In this document: positions 42,804 through 51,386 of the stretch, in pieces
Numbering within the stretch: position 1 is the stretch's first letter
Layout of the letters: every line of letters starts with the position of its first letter
Assembly (NCBI GenBank): GCA_024236195.1
Contig: JACKKZ010000002.1
Coordinates: forward strand, 615,906 to 679,905
Length of the DNA stretch: 64,000 bases
Source of the DNA: Sphingomonadaceae bacterium
GTDB taxonomy: Bacteria; Pseudomonadota; Alphaproteobacteria; Sphingomonadales; Sphingomonadaceae
Reading direction: 5' to 3'
Notes under the pieces: generated by a model
Told to the model about the DNA's origin: nothing
Seen by the model: only the letters and a program-made list of their open reading frames with translations
The model's database searches: none
Program-made: the position numbers and the translations under genes

Positions 42804-43483
42804 AGGCGATCCCAGAAGCGGAAATAGAGGCCGTAATTGCATAGATAGTGCTCGTGATGTCTCTGGTGGTGGCTCGCCGTTATCAGCCAGCCACCCAACC
42901 GGGAATGAACAAGGGCCCGCGGGAACAGCTCCCACCCCATGTGATTGGTGACCCCCATCAGGGTCATGATCGCCAGCACTGTGCCGAGCATGGCAATATG
43001 GATCGGGATGAAGAAAACCAGTAACGGGATTACCACCGCCCCGGTGATGGCTTCCCATGGGTGGAAACTCATCGCTGCCCAGGCGGTCGGCGGTCGGCTG
43101 GCATGATGCACCGCATGGGCGATGCGGAACAGGCGCGGCACATGCATCCAGCGGTGGGTCCAATAGAACCACGTGTCATGCAGGAAGAGATAGATCAGCA
43201 GGGATAGCGGCGCGTACCAAAGCGGGTAATCGCCCCACTGCGTGTAGATCTGCGTCCAGCCACGTTCCTGCCAGCCCCATGCGACGACGCCAGCGGGAAT
43301 GCCGTAAATGGCAGCGGAGGCAAGCGACCAGCCGATCTCCATCCGGATCTGTGGTTTGAGCGAGGCATATAGTCCGGGCCGGACCCGCTGCGTAGCCCAG
43401 GCGAAGATCCCGCTGGTCAGCAGGTATCGCACGGCCACAATGGCTGTCATGGCCAAAGCAGAGAGGATAATCGCCAGCGTCAT
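42761..43483 (-). CDS. sterol desaturase/fatty acid hydroxylase family protein
   Basis: A 240-residue integral membrane di-iron oxygenase. The histidine clusters are in order: HDTWFYWTHRWMH near residue 100, HAVHHASRP near 120, and HHQRHHEHYLCNYG near 205, with four or five hydrophobic helices around them. The family hydroxylates or desaturates lipids, sterols or carotenoids. The substrate is not readable; linkage to DUF2141 is common in sphingomonads. It starts at ATG 43483, 52 bases from the next gene, mmcB. Confidence 0.9.
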   Translation of the reverse strand: MTLAIILSALAMTAIVAVRYLLTSGIFAWATQRVRPGLYASLKPQIRMEIGWSLASAAIYGIPAGVVAWGWQERGWTQIYTQWGDYPLWYAPLSLLIYLFLHDTWFYWTHRWMHVPRLFRIAHAVHHASRPPTAWAAMSFHPWEAITGAVVIPLLVFFIPIHIAMLGTVLAIMTLMGVTNHMGWELFPRALVHSRLGGWLITASHHQRHHEHYLCNYGLYFRFWDRLCGTDRGLSDAFSR

Positions 43484-43534
43484 CGGGCTGCCTTATGGCG
43501 CAGCAAAGGGGCCTGCGACAAGCGCCGCCTTGGC

Positions 43535-44041
43535 CTATGTCCCCATGCGTGGGGCCAGGCAATCCGCGTCAGAACCGACCACCAACCGCCGCAGGGCCGC
43601 GCGTGCCAGCCGTTCCACTTCCGCCTTGCGCCGTGCTGCTGCCAGTGGGTGGCTGGGGGCGGGGCGCAAGATTTCCGCGTCATAGCTATCGGCCACGATC
43701 ACACCGCACTGATCAGGCAGGAATTCTGGGCTATCCAGCGCAGCCCGGTCCAGCCCCGGCGGCAGGCCCCAATAGAAACGGTCGCAATGTTCCAGATAGT
43801 CCTGCCACTTGCCGTCGCCCAGCAAGTCGGCCCGGCTGACCTTGATCTCGACAATAACCACCTTGCCTTTGGCATCCACTCCCATCAGGTCGGCCCGGCG
43901 CCCGCCACGCAGGGGCATTTCCGGCAGGCACCAGATATCATTGCGGGCAAACAGCCGCCCGATCCCGCGCGCGACGGACGCAGCGTCAATCGCGGCAGAT
44001 GGTGCAGCGGGGGCTGCAGGGTTCAGGATATCGCTGGCCAT
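43535..44041 (-). CDS. mmcB: MmcB family DNA repair protein
   Basis: A 168-residue protein of the MmcB family, first linked to mitomycin C resistance and mutasome-dependent repair in Caulobacter. It has a PD-(D/E)xK-like core: WCLPEMPLRGGRRADLMGVDAKGKVVIVEIKVSRADLLGDGKWQDYLEHCDRFYWGLP, containing the D and the E-x-K of the nuclease-type fold. The N-terminal 30 residues are Ala/Pro-rich. No imuB or dnaE2 genes are near. Good match by this block and length. Confidence 0.88.
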   Translation of the reverse strand: MASDILNPAAPAAPSAAIDAASVARGIGRLFARNDIWCLPEMPLRGGRRADLMGVDAKGKVVIVEIKVSRADLLGDGKWQDYLEHCDRFYWGLPPGLDRAALDSPEFLPDQCGVIVADSYDAEILRPAPSHPLAAARRKAEVERLARAALRRLVVGSDADCLAPRMGT

Positions 44042-44101
44042 GCCCCTGACTGGAACATAGCAGGAACTCCGTCAAGCCTGTTTGGAGCAGTCAGGAGCGT
44101 T

Positions 44102-44521
44102 TCAGGCGCTGCGGCGCGGGCCGAGATTGCCGCTTTCAGGCACCAGCGCCAGGATCGCCTGCCGCGTGGCATGGAATTCACGCCACAGGGTCAATGCCGG
44201 GGCGGTGGCATTCTGCCCCCGCGCATTGACTGCCAGCAAGGCTGTCAGGCCTGGCTGCATCATGGCAGACAGGTCCGCAATGCCCCGTTCGGCCAGCTCC
44301 AGCCGCCAACCACCCGCATCGCGGATCAGGGCAGGGAAATTGCGAATATGCGGAGAGGTCTTTTCTGCAGCCAGCCCGGCAATGGCGGCGACTGCCGCCG
44401 CCGCATCCTGCAGCGCCGCCCACTGTACGCTCATCTGGCTGCTTGCAACACTGCTGCGCAGGCGCTGCGGCTCTGCGGGGTCACCGGCGGGGGATTGCAT
44501 CGCGTTCATGGGGTTCGCCAT
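44102..44521 (-). CDS. helical hypothetical protein
   Basis: A 139-residue protein with Ala-rich amphipathic helices and no signal peptide. The sequence VQWAALQDAAAAVAAIAGLAAEKTSPHIRNFPALIRDAGGWRLELAERGIADLSAMMQPGL suggests a helical bundle with a small wing. I recognise no family. Start MANPMNAMQ at 44521 is chosen; later Met codons are possible. It is the last plausible core gene before the tRNA-Arg at which the accessory region begins. Confidence 0.55.
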   Translation of the reverse strand: MANPMNAMQSPAGDPAEPQRLRSSVASSQMSVQWAALQDAAAAVAAIAGLAAEKTSPHIRNFPALIRDAGGWRLELAERGIADLSAMMQPGLTALLAVNARGQNATAPALTLWREFHATRQAILALVPESGNLGPRRSA

Positions 44522-44641
44522 AAAGCGACGAGCTTGCCAAATCGCTAATGGGCTGCCGCAGGGCCCGGCCATTCAACAATTGGGCAACAATTGGCTGGCA
44601 CGGTGCGCAACCCTTTGCTAAGCGCCGCCACCTGAGGCAAA

Positions 44642-44718
<77 letters not shown>

Positions 44719-44960
44719 GTCAACTGCCTTAGCGGATTGTTTTTAAACAAATCTCGTCAGAATTGTGGAAAGCGTTCCTACGGTTGGCCCCACACAATGT
44801 GCGGGCTTTTCCAGCACATTCTGGGGCTTTCCGGGACGCTTCTTGGTGCGTGAAGGCAATTTTCGGCGCGTTAATCATTTCCGTTTTGCGCCCGAATCTT
44901 GACTGGCCCACTCTCTTGCTCAGCTTCAGCACACGGGACGCAATTTAAGCTCGCCTATCC

Positions 44961-45164
44961 CTAGATTTCTTCGACGCAGATTTCGATTCCCATCTCTGGT
45001 TCACCTGCTGATAAGTTGGTGCCGATTGGAACTGGCTCGCTGATCGCGACTACCTTGTATCGCCCAGCAATTTCCGAGCCAACTAGTGGTCGTTCGTCCA
45101 GCGTCATTAAATCGATGCGTTTCTTAGAGCCGCCATGACGCGTCACTATTTCTGCCTTAATCAA
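44961..45164 (-). CDS. 67-residue hypothetical protein
   Basis: Small acidic protein ending EMGIEICVEEI. A strong GGAGG ribosome-binding site lies six bases before a TTG at 45164, which I prefer to the ATG at 45179, which overlaps the Shine-Dalgarno sequence. The sequence has a beta-strand pattern (VGSEIAGRYKVVAISEPVPIG) suggesting a small single domain. No family recognised. It follows a hypothetical lipoprotein on the same strand after 24 bases. Base composition is lower in GC than the core genes, as is usual for acquired DNA. Confidence 0.45.
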   Translation of the reverse strand: MIKAEIVTRHGGSKKRIDLMTLDERPLVGSEIAGRYKVVAISEPVPIGTNLSAGEPEMGIEICVEEI

Positions 45165-45188
45165 GAGATTCCTCCACATCCATCCCAA

Positions 45189-45632
45189 TCAGAATTTCAG
45201 ACTATCTAGCTCGTCGGGGTTTTCAGAGGTGCAATGGCCCTCGAACCTTATCTCTGTCGTCGAGGGTCCATTTGGAAATGTTGTGGTCGATAAGGAAGAA
45301 GAGGTAATCGAGCCAGTTTCCCGCGAAATGTGCACCGTCTCGTAATGGTGGACGTTCAACCCGCCGTTAGTTCGACCATCCTCTTGGCGCTCTCCCCGAT
45401 ATTGACGAGGCTCGATCGTCAGGCTGTAGGTCGTTATTGCTTCGCCCGAATAGGCATCGCGATGGTTTAGCTGACCCTTGTCGGGGTCTATGATGTAGTG
45501 CTCTTCAGCAAATGAGCCTTCCGCCCCGTTGGCAAGCTGGACCTCCCCAGTGCAAACCAGGCCGATACGATCATTTGCAGAAGCATTTGGTGCGCATCCG
45601 ACTATGAGAAATGAACAGAGGACCGTGAGCAT
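45189..45632 (-). CDS. hypothetical lipoprotein
   Basis: A 147-residue precursor starting MLTVLCSFLIVGCAPNASAND: hydrophobic core and lipobox with Cys13 as the likely lipidation site. The mature part has two further cysteines (GLVCTGEVQL and EGHCTSENPD) about 95 residues apart that may pair, and a beta-rich T/S-rich centre. No domain recognised. ATG 45632 is chosen because it begins the signal; the frame extends upstream through non-signal sequence. Lower GC than the core supports its place in the accessory region. Confidence 0.55.
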   Translation of the reverse strand: MLTVLCSFLIVGCAPNASANDRIGLVCTGEVQLANGAEGSFAEEHYIIDPDKGQLNHRDAYSGEAITTYSLTIEPRQYRGERQEDGRTNGGLNVHHYETVHISRETGSITSSSLSTTTFPNGPSTTEIRFEGHCTSENPDELDSLKF

Positions 45633-45744
45633 TTTTGTCAATCTTTGCCTCCCAGATGACCTTACGATTCCGCTACTTAGCCTTGAAACATTTCGCAAGT
45701 GGCGCAACTCAAAGCGCCATTCCTGCGGGTGTCGCAGCTGCACG

Positions 45745-46509
45745 TCAGGGCTTTAACACTACCGTGCAACGAATTGAGCCTTTTGAGTTGCGGACCCGCT
45801 CCTTGCACAGTTCCAGCGCCTCGCGGTTTGCACTCAGTATGCCCTGCGCCTCCGCCAGTTCTTCCCAAGCTTCGGGGTTCTGTGATCGGATCAGTCGAAT
45901 GCCAGCCTCCACGATGGACGGCTCACCAACGGCCTTGCGGGCCATCCGTTCTGGCCAATTCCAGCTTTCGGGCACGGCGCGGGAGACGGTGCCGGGCAGG
46001 ATTGACCAGAGCAGGATGCCGGCAGCCAGTCCCATAGCTGCAAAGCGCCAGGTCTGGCGCTTCTGCTCGTCCTCGGCGCGGACCCGTCCCATCATCGCAC
46101 TGAGCTGCGCGGTGGCGCTGTCGAAGTCCTTGCGGCCCTGCCGGAACAGATCGCTGGAATCGCGCAGCATGTCGTGGGAAGCGCGCTTGATCTGAACCGC
46201 GATGTCTTCCGGCGTCAGCTCGATGGCAGGCTTTCTGCCGATTGTGCTCAACGTCTTGGAGACCATTGCCAGCTGATCGGCCATCTGGCTGAGCGTAGCC
46301 GTGTAGTCCGGGATAACGATGTCGGCTCGCTCCCTGGCCATGTTCTGCACCGTATGGCGCACCATAGCCATTTCTCCTTCGAGACGCGCGAAGGCTTCCG
46401 TTGCCGGATCGGACTCTCCCACCGCGTCCAGTTCCGGTTTCGGCTGCGGTGCAGGTGGTTCCTCGACTTCGAGGTCCAGTTGCACTTCTTCGTGTTCGTC
46501 GTCTTCCAT
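45745..46509 (-). CDS. DUF6118 family protein, relaxase-linked
   Basis: A 254-residue protein matching the DUF6118-type proteins found directly behind TraA relaxases in sphingomonad mobile elements. The acidic N-terminus (EEVQLDLEVEEPPAPQPKPE) precedes a long helical region predicted as coiled coil (residues 40-160: LEGEMAMVRHTVQNMARERADIV... and KRASHDMLRDSSDLFRQGRKDF), one membrane helix near residues 170-187 (FAAMGLAAGILLWSI) and a helical C-terminus with CKERV. It may anchor relaxase processing at the membrane; that is inference. It begins 10 bases after the traA stop. Confidence 0.75.
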   Translation of the reverse strand: MEDDEHEEVQLDLEVEEPPAPQPKPELDAVGESDPATEAFARLEGEMAMVRHTVQNMARERADIVIPDYTATLSQMADQLAMVSKTLSTIGRKPAIELTPEDIAVQIKRASHDMLRDSSDLFRQGRKDFDSATAQLSAMMGRVRAEDEQKRQTWRFAAMGLAAGILLWSILPGTVSRAVPESWNWPERMARKAVGEPSIVEAGIRLIRSQNPEAWEELAEAQGILSANREALELCKERVRNSKGSIRCTVVLKP

Positions 46510-46519
46510 GTCGGTTCTC

Positions 46520-49405
46520 CTAGATGCCCATGTCGAAAGCGCGGGTGCGCTCGCGGGCGAGGGTTGCGGTGAGTTCGTTGGCGATGCTGCGTTCGGGCTT
46601 GGGATCGATGCCGAGTTGGTGGGCCTTGCCGCGCAGCAGGCCTTCGACCTGCGGATCGCGTTCCAGCGACTTCACCAGTTCGTTCTGCTTTGCCGATACG
46701 CGGGCGGCACCTGCACGGTCGCCTTGCCGTTCAAGCTGCTTCCGCGCAGTGGTCAGCCCCTGCCAATCACTGACAAAGCGCTCGGACCGCAGCGCCGGAT
46801 CGGTGCGCACGGCGGCTTCGTTCTGCATGGCGCGCACGGCTTCCTGGCTACGCCCGCCAGCGGCCTCTGCAATCAGCTCAGGACACCGATCCAGCGCTTT
46901 GCCGAGATCGGTGGCGGCTGATGGCCGGATCGCTTCGAGCGCCTTTCCAGCCTTTTCCAGGGCGGCCTTTTGATGCGGGAGGACGGGCAAGCCCTGGGCC
47001 TGCATCTTGCCGATATCGCCAAGAGCGCGGGCGTATCGTTCGACCGCGCGGCGCTGATCGTTCTGCATGTTCGACTGCACCGAAATTGGTTCGAGCTGGC
47101 GTGCCTGCGGACGGAAGTTTCCGAAGATAGATCTGGCCTTCTCCGGCACCTGCCGAACCATCTCCACGATCCGCTGGCGGAAGCTGATGCCGCGCAGTTC
47201 GGCGAAGGCCTGTTCGGGTTTGTAGTCGCCCGCCATATCCTTCCCGCGTTCGCGGCTGAGCGTGCGGACAAGTTTCGACTGGTCGGCGAAGTCATCGCGG
47301 CCATAGTGCAGCGCCAGCCCTGTCCGGTGGCGCGACATGGCGACATAGGCGGAATGGCTGTCCATGCCCGGCGTGGCGAGGACATGCGCGCGGTCCACCG
47401 TCATCCCCTGCGCCTTGTGGATCGTGGCCGCGTAGCCATGATCGATGTGCGAATAATCCTTGGTGTCGAACGCGACTTCGCGGCCATCGTCTGTGCGGAC
47501 AGCCATGCTTTGCGCGCTCACACTTTCGACCGTTCCCAGCGTCCCGTTCTTGACTCCAAGCCCGCGCTCGTTCCGCAAGAAGATGATGCGGTCGCCCGAT
47601 GCAAACTGGCGTTCGCCACGTTCAACATTGATCGTGGCGTCCACACCTAGCGCGCCAGCTTCACGCATCTTTCCGCGCGCCATCTGGTTCAGCTCGCGCA
47701 CCTCGTCATTGGTGTGGGTGAGGATGATCCGGCTGTCGCGGGGTCTGTCCTGCCGTTCTTGATTCCAGCGCTCGATCAGCGCCGTCCGTGCATCCGCGCG
47801 CGTGTCGGTGGCATGGACCATGCCGCGTTCTTCATAGGTGCCGATTGCTTCGCCGGTTCGCCCTGTGGCGAGTTGACGGGTCGTATCCTGCTGCCACGCG
47901 GAAAGCTGGCGGCGGACCTCGCTGATCTCGACCCCACCGTGGCGCTCTTGGATAGCCCGGTATGCCGCGCCCGCCTCTATGGCCTGAAGCTGCTGCTGGT
48001 CGCCGACCAGGACCACCTTTGCACCGGCGTTGGCAGCATGGGAGAGCACGCGTTCCATCTGGCGCGTGCCGACCATGCCCGCTTCGTCGATGACGAGCAC
48101 GTCCCGTGAAGTAAGTTGTTCGCGTCCCTTGCCCCATTGGTGCTCAAGGCTGGCGATGGTGCGCGATGCCATGCCGGAGCCGTTCTCCAGCCCCTCGGCG
48201 GCAATGCCAGAAAGGGCTGCGCCGCGCACAGTGTAGCCCGCGCTTTCCCATGCCTCGCGCGCCACGCCCAGCATCGCGCTTTTACCGGTCCCGGCATAGC
48301 CAACGACAACGGCAAGGCCGCCCTTCTTGGTGACGTGCTCGAAGGCGGACTTCTGTTCGCCGGAAAGGACCAGGCCGCGCTTCGCCGCGTTGGCGAATGC
48401 GGCATTTCGCTGGACATCATTGACGCTGTGTTTCGTGCGCTGTGCCAGCGTGTCGGCGGCGTGATGCAGCCGCTGTTCGGTCTCGATCATCGCGCGCGAC
48501 GTGAAGCGGTCCTGCCCGCGTCCGTCCTTGCCAAGGGAGATCAGATCAGGCGATGCGCGCACGGCATTGTAGGCTGCGTCGAACTGCTCCTTCCCGTCGC
48601 TGTGCCGGTGAACGAAGGCGGCAAGGTCGCGCTTCGTGAAGGTGGCTTGGCTGTGCGTGATTGCATCCAGTGCGAGCGCGGGATTGATGATGATCCTTGT
48701 CCCATTACGCTGGGCAATGGCGCGGTGTTCCTCGATCCGCTCGGCCTCCAGCCCGCGTCCGCCAATGCGTGAGGCGGCAGGGCCGATCTTGTCCTGTGGC
48801 TCCAGCGCAATGCCCTGCGCTTCCAGGCTGCGGTGATCGATCCGCGCGTCGATATCGCGTTCCGCTAGGGCACGGTTTACATGATCGGCCCAGCGCTCGC
48901 GCCATTGTTCGATCAGCGCGGTCTTGTTCCAGTCACGAACTTTCGCGCCAAAGCCGTCTTTCGTGACCTCGCGCATCGTCAGCATGACATGCGCGTGCGG
49001 CTTGGCCTTGCCGTCTTCGCCGATATCCCAATGGACATTGAGATCGGCGATCATGCCTCTCTCGCCGAACTCGGCTTTGACGAACTCGCGCGCCAGCTTG
49101 ACGTTGTCCTTCTTGGACAGCTCGCGGGGCAAAGCGAACTCGACCTCGCGGGCGAGCTGGGCATCCTTGCGCTTCTCGGCGGCTTCGACCGCGTTCCACA
49201 ATGTGGCGCGGTCGGCGAAGACTTCGGGCGCGCCCTTGGGCAGCATTACTTCGGAGTGGAGAACGCCCGCCTTGTTTGTGAAATCATGATCGCGGTCGAT
49301 GCGCTCATCGTGCAACCGCTCGCCCGCGCGATAGGCTGCTGCCGCCACGGCACTGCGACCGCTCGACCTTCCGATGACCTTTGCGCTGAAGTGAAAGATT
49401 GCCAT
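46520..49405 (-). CDS. traA: conjugative relaxase/helicase TraA, MobQ type
   Basis: A 961-residue fusion of a MobA/MobL relaxase and a RecD/TraI-type helicase, as in Ti-plasmid TraA. The relaxase nicks oriT and stays attached; its motifs are Tyr25 in AAAAYRAGERLHDE, and the metal-binding histidines H125 (NVHWDIG) and H137-x-H139 (KPHAHVML). The helicase has Walker A VVVGYAGTGKSAML, Walker B VLVIDEAGMVG and late motifs in HIDHGYAATIHKAQG and AYVAMSRHRTG. The basic helical C-terminus is usual. ATG 49405 is chosen: the extra upstream codons would cover oriT. traC-traD diverge from it, the same layout as in Ti plasmids. Confidence 0.92.
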   Translation of the reverse strand: MAIFHFSAKVIGRSSGRSAVAAAAYRAGERLHDERIDRDHDFTNKAGVLHSEVMLPKGAPEVFADRATLWNAVEAAEKRKDAQLAREVEFALPRELSKKDNVKLAREFVKAEFGERGMIADLNVHWDIGEDGKAKPHAHVMLTMREVTKDGFGAKVRDWNKTALIEQWRERWADHVNRALAERDIDARIDHRSLEAQGIALEPQDKIGPAASRIGGRGLEAERIEEHRAIAQRNGTRIIINPALALDAITHSQATFTKRDLAAFVHRHSDGKEQFDAAYNAVRASPDLISLGKDGRGQDRFTSRAMIETEQRLHHAADTLAQRTKHSVNDVQRNAAFANAAKRGLVLSGEQKSAFEHVTKKGGLAVVVGYAGTGKSAMLGVAREAWESAGYTVRGAALSGIAAEGLENGSGMASRTIASLEHQWGKGREQLTSRDVLVIDEAGMVGTRQMERVLSHAANAGAKVVLVGDQQQLQAIEAGAAYRAIQERHGGVEISEVRRQLSAWQQDTTRQLATGRTGEAIGTYEERGMVHATDTRADARTALIERWNQERQDRPRDSRIILTHTNDEVRELNQMARGKMREAGALGVDATINVERGERQFASGDRIIFLRNERGLGVKNGTLGTVESVSAQSMAVRTDDGREVAFDTKDYSHIDHGYAATIHKAQGMTVDRAHVLATPGMDSHSAYVAMSRHRTGLALHYGRDDFADQSKLVRTLSRERGKDMAGDYKPEQAFAELRGISFRQRIVEMVRQVPEKARSIFGNFRPQARQLEPISVQSNMQNDQRRAVERYARALGDIGKMQAQGLPVLPHQKAALEKAGKALEAIRPSAATDLGKALDRCPELIAEAAGGRSQEAVRAMQNEAAVRTDPALRSERFVSDWQGLTTARKQLERQGDRAGAARVSAKQNELVKSLERDPQVEGLLRGKAHQLGIDPKPERSIANELTATLARERTRAFDMGI

Positions 49406-49434
49406 GACGGCAATCCAGTTACACCGCAAACGCA

Positions 49435-49462
49435 ACGTCGGCACGACGTATAAGCGCGCCCT
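49435..49462. other. origin of transfer (oriT), RSF1010/Ti type
   Basis: In the 173 bases between divergent traA and traC, ACGTCG-GCA-CGACGT (49435-49449) is a perfect inverted repeat immediately followed by ATAAGCGCGCCCT (49450-49462). This matches the Ti/RSF1010 oriT design, in which an inverted repeat precedes the nick region ATAA-T/G-TGCGCCCT. Nicking would occur next to this core. The relaxase beside it is the matching MobQ type. Confidence 0.8.
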
Positions 49463-49578
49463 CTCATGATAAAATCCTGATCGGGACTAGGCGGTATCAC
49501 ACTGTCCCGGCGACCTTACTGCATTGGGAAAGCTCAGAGATTATCATGGCTCCATCACACCAACGATGGAGACAACAC

Positions 49579-49884
49579 ATGCGCAAACCCCGCGATTTTG
49601 ATTCGGAACTGAAGGCTCTTGCCGACAAGGCAAAGCAGTTGAAGGAACGCCGCGTGCGTGACCTCGGCGCGCTCGTCACGGCAACTGGTGCCGATGCGCT
49701 CGATGCCGACCTGCTAGCAGGCGCGCTGCTCGACGCGGCGACCAATACAGACAAGGCGATAGGGGAGGGCTGGCGCAAGCGCGGCGCGGCTTTCTTTCAT
49801 GGCAAGCCACGCGACACTGCGAGCGGAGCTAGCAAAGAGCCGGAAGGCATTCTTCCGCTCAATGGCGGCGCGGCATCGAGTTGA
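49579..49884 (+). CDS. traC: conjugal transfer protein TraC-like
   Basis: A 101-residue protein whose first 50 residues (RDFDSELKALADKAKQLKERRVRDLGALVTATGADALDADLLAGALLDAA) match the small DNA-binding-like TraC proteins beside TraA relaxases: a coiled helix followed by LGALV and a helical D-x-D-L-L-A-G-x-L block. It probably acts in relaxosome assembly at oriT. A GGAGA ribosome-binding site precedes the ATG at 49579. It overlaps the traD reading frame in its last part, so they are coupled. Confidence 0.7.
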   Translation: MRKPRDFDSELKALADKAKQLKERRVRDLGALVTATGADALDADLLAGALLDAATNTDKAIGEGWRKRGAAFFHGKPRDTASGASKEPEGILPLNGGAASS

Positions 49885-50137
49885 GGCAGCGAAGGCACGA
49901 ACCGACATGCGCGAATGGCAAATCAAACGCCGCGAACGGACCCGGCAACTGATCGAGTTGGGTGGCCTGGTAGCGAAGGCCGATCTGGTCGAGCTCACCG
50001 ATGATGATCGCGCAGCGCTTTACGGCGCGTTCCTCACCGTTGCCGCCAAGTTGCGCGGGCCTGACGGCGCGCATGCGTTGGTACTTTTTCGGCGCAAGGG
50101 AAAGCGGGCGTTCGAAGCGGAAGAAGCGTCCCCGTGA
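49862..50137 (+). CDS. traD: conjugal transfer protein TraD-like
   Basis: A 91-residue protein (from ATG 49862; ATG 49907 would give 76 residues). The core REWQIKRRERTRQLIELGGLVAKADLVELTDDDRAALYGAFLTVAAKLRG resembles the Ti TraD family: a basic helix, the R-x-L-I-E-L-G-G-L-V-x-K-A motif and an alternating leucine helix. These short proteins accompany TraA and TraC and are thought to help relaxosome formation. Overlap with traC shows coupling. The C-terminal part is basic (RRKGKRAFEAE). Confidence 0.75.
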   Translation: MAARHRVEAAKARTDMREWQIKRRERTRQLIELGGLVAKADLVELTDDDRAALYGAFLTVAAKLRGPDGAHALVLFRRKGKRAFEAEEASP

Positions 50138-51346
50138 TTAGACTTCTTCGTAGTAGATCGCATCAACAAGGGCGGCTCGACAATCCCAAGCTTCCGCTTG
50201 CTTACCGCTGGGGCGTTTGGAGTTATACCAATCCGCCATCTTGATTGGCTCCACGACTCGTTCCCAATAGTTGTCCAAGCCTAATGTCGATGGAGCAAAG
50301 CTAAGTGCCTCTGCTAGGTTTGCCGTGTTGCCATTGTTCACGCACACAAAGACGTCAGGCCGTTTCATCGCCAGCAGCCTGGTCGCGGTGGGATGCCTTC
50401 CAACCCTTGCCGAGTTTGAGAACGCGTCGGTAAACAGTTCGCAGAATTCATCGTAATCGGCTTTCGTGACCAAACCACGACTTGGAATTGCGTCAACGGC
50501 TTTTGCGATGTCCTCATCTTGGTTCGCGATTAAATTGGTGAACGAACCGGAGCCTTGCATCGATCCGAACCAGCCGATTTGATATTTCTCCAGCCCAGAA
50601 TCCGCGACAGCATCGGGATGGACGATCCCCGCCACCGCCTTCCATTCTGCCACCGACAATTCAGAGAACGACCCCACCTTGGCGAACAGCGATTGCAGGT
50701 AGCGGAGAAACTTCATCCGCGTCGCAAAATGATGGTTTGGGTCCTTGCGGACCTCCCGAATGAATGTGGGCCAGTCCATCTTGAGCAACTCGGAATCGAT
50801 GCGCTGAAAATCTTTGGTTTCTGTCGGAAGCACTGGTGCTGCTGGTCGAGGTTTCCTGGCCGCAATTGCGGCTTGCCGCCGGTAGCTTTCAGCCAGCGGC
50901 CTGGTCACGGGCTGCCGGTGCGGCGCGAATGAGTCGAACATAGCAATAAGACTATCGATTGCCGGGTCTGAAACACTGCAGCGGAGATGCATGCAGGTTT
51001 CGAAATTGGGGCCAAGTCCGCCCCTAGTGAAGTTTGCGCTCCCGACGATTGCTTCGGCATTCTCGCCGGTCACGAAAAGATATGCCTTCGGGTGGAAGCA
51101 AGCTCCTTGCTTCTTGAAGACGAATGCGTTTCGCACTCCTCGAAGGGCGTCCACAAAGTCCGGATCGGTGGCGCAAAAATCCAGACCGACAGTTACTGAT
51201 TCAAACTTCCGCTTGTTCTCGATGAGCTTTTCGGCAACCGGCCCGGAATCGGCCCAAGCGACCGCCATGTGGATCTTGTCATGCTTCGGAATGAGGCGAA
51301 GGAGCGTCTTGCGGAGCGAACTCGCGTCGAGAATCGAAACCTTCAA
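50138..51346 (-). CDS. PLD-like (HKD) domain protein in the type I R-M operon
   Basis: A 402-residue protein with a single phospholipase D-like motif near the N-terminus: H85-x-K87 in GACFHPKAYLF followed by G102-S-A-N-F-T-R-G-G, the HKD pattern of PLD-family nucleases that act as dimers. The first 110 residues resemble PLD-nuclease folds seen in restriction and phage-defence loci; the remaining 290 residues, including an F-V-C-V-N-N-G-N-T-A-N-L segment and a TKADYDEFCELF region, have no recognised domain. It is encoded 40 bases after hsdM on the same strand and is convergent with traD, whose stop abuts its own. Confidence 0.75.
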   Translation of the reverse strand: MKVSILDASSLRKTLLRLIPKHDKIHMAVAWADSGPVAEKLIENKRKFESVTVGLDFCATDPDFVDALRGVRNAFVFKKQGACFHPKAYLFVTGENAEAIVGSANFTRGGLGPNFETCMHLRCSVSDPAIDSLIAMFDSFAPHRQPVTRPLAESYRRQAAIAARKPRPAAPVLPTETKDFQRIDSELLKMDWPTFIREVRKDPNHHFATRMKFLRYLQSLFAKVGSFSELSVAEWKAVAGIVHPDAVADSGLEKYQIGWFGSMQGSGSFTNLIANQDEDIAKAVDAIPSRGLVTKADYDEFCELFTDAFSNSARVGRHPTATRLLAMKRPDVFVCVNNGNTANLAEALSFAPSTLGLDNYWERVVEPIKMADWYNSKRPSGKQAEAWDCRAALVDAIYYEEV

Positions 51347-51386
51347 TCTGCGTCTCCCCTAAGCGATTTCCGACCCCGCTATCCAG

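Noticed and set aside
46970..47650. A plus-strand ORF opposite traA
   Set aside because: Lies wholly inside the relaxase-helicase gene; no domain and no ribosome-binding site seen.
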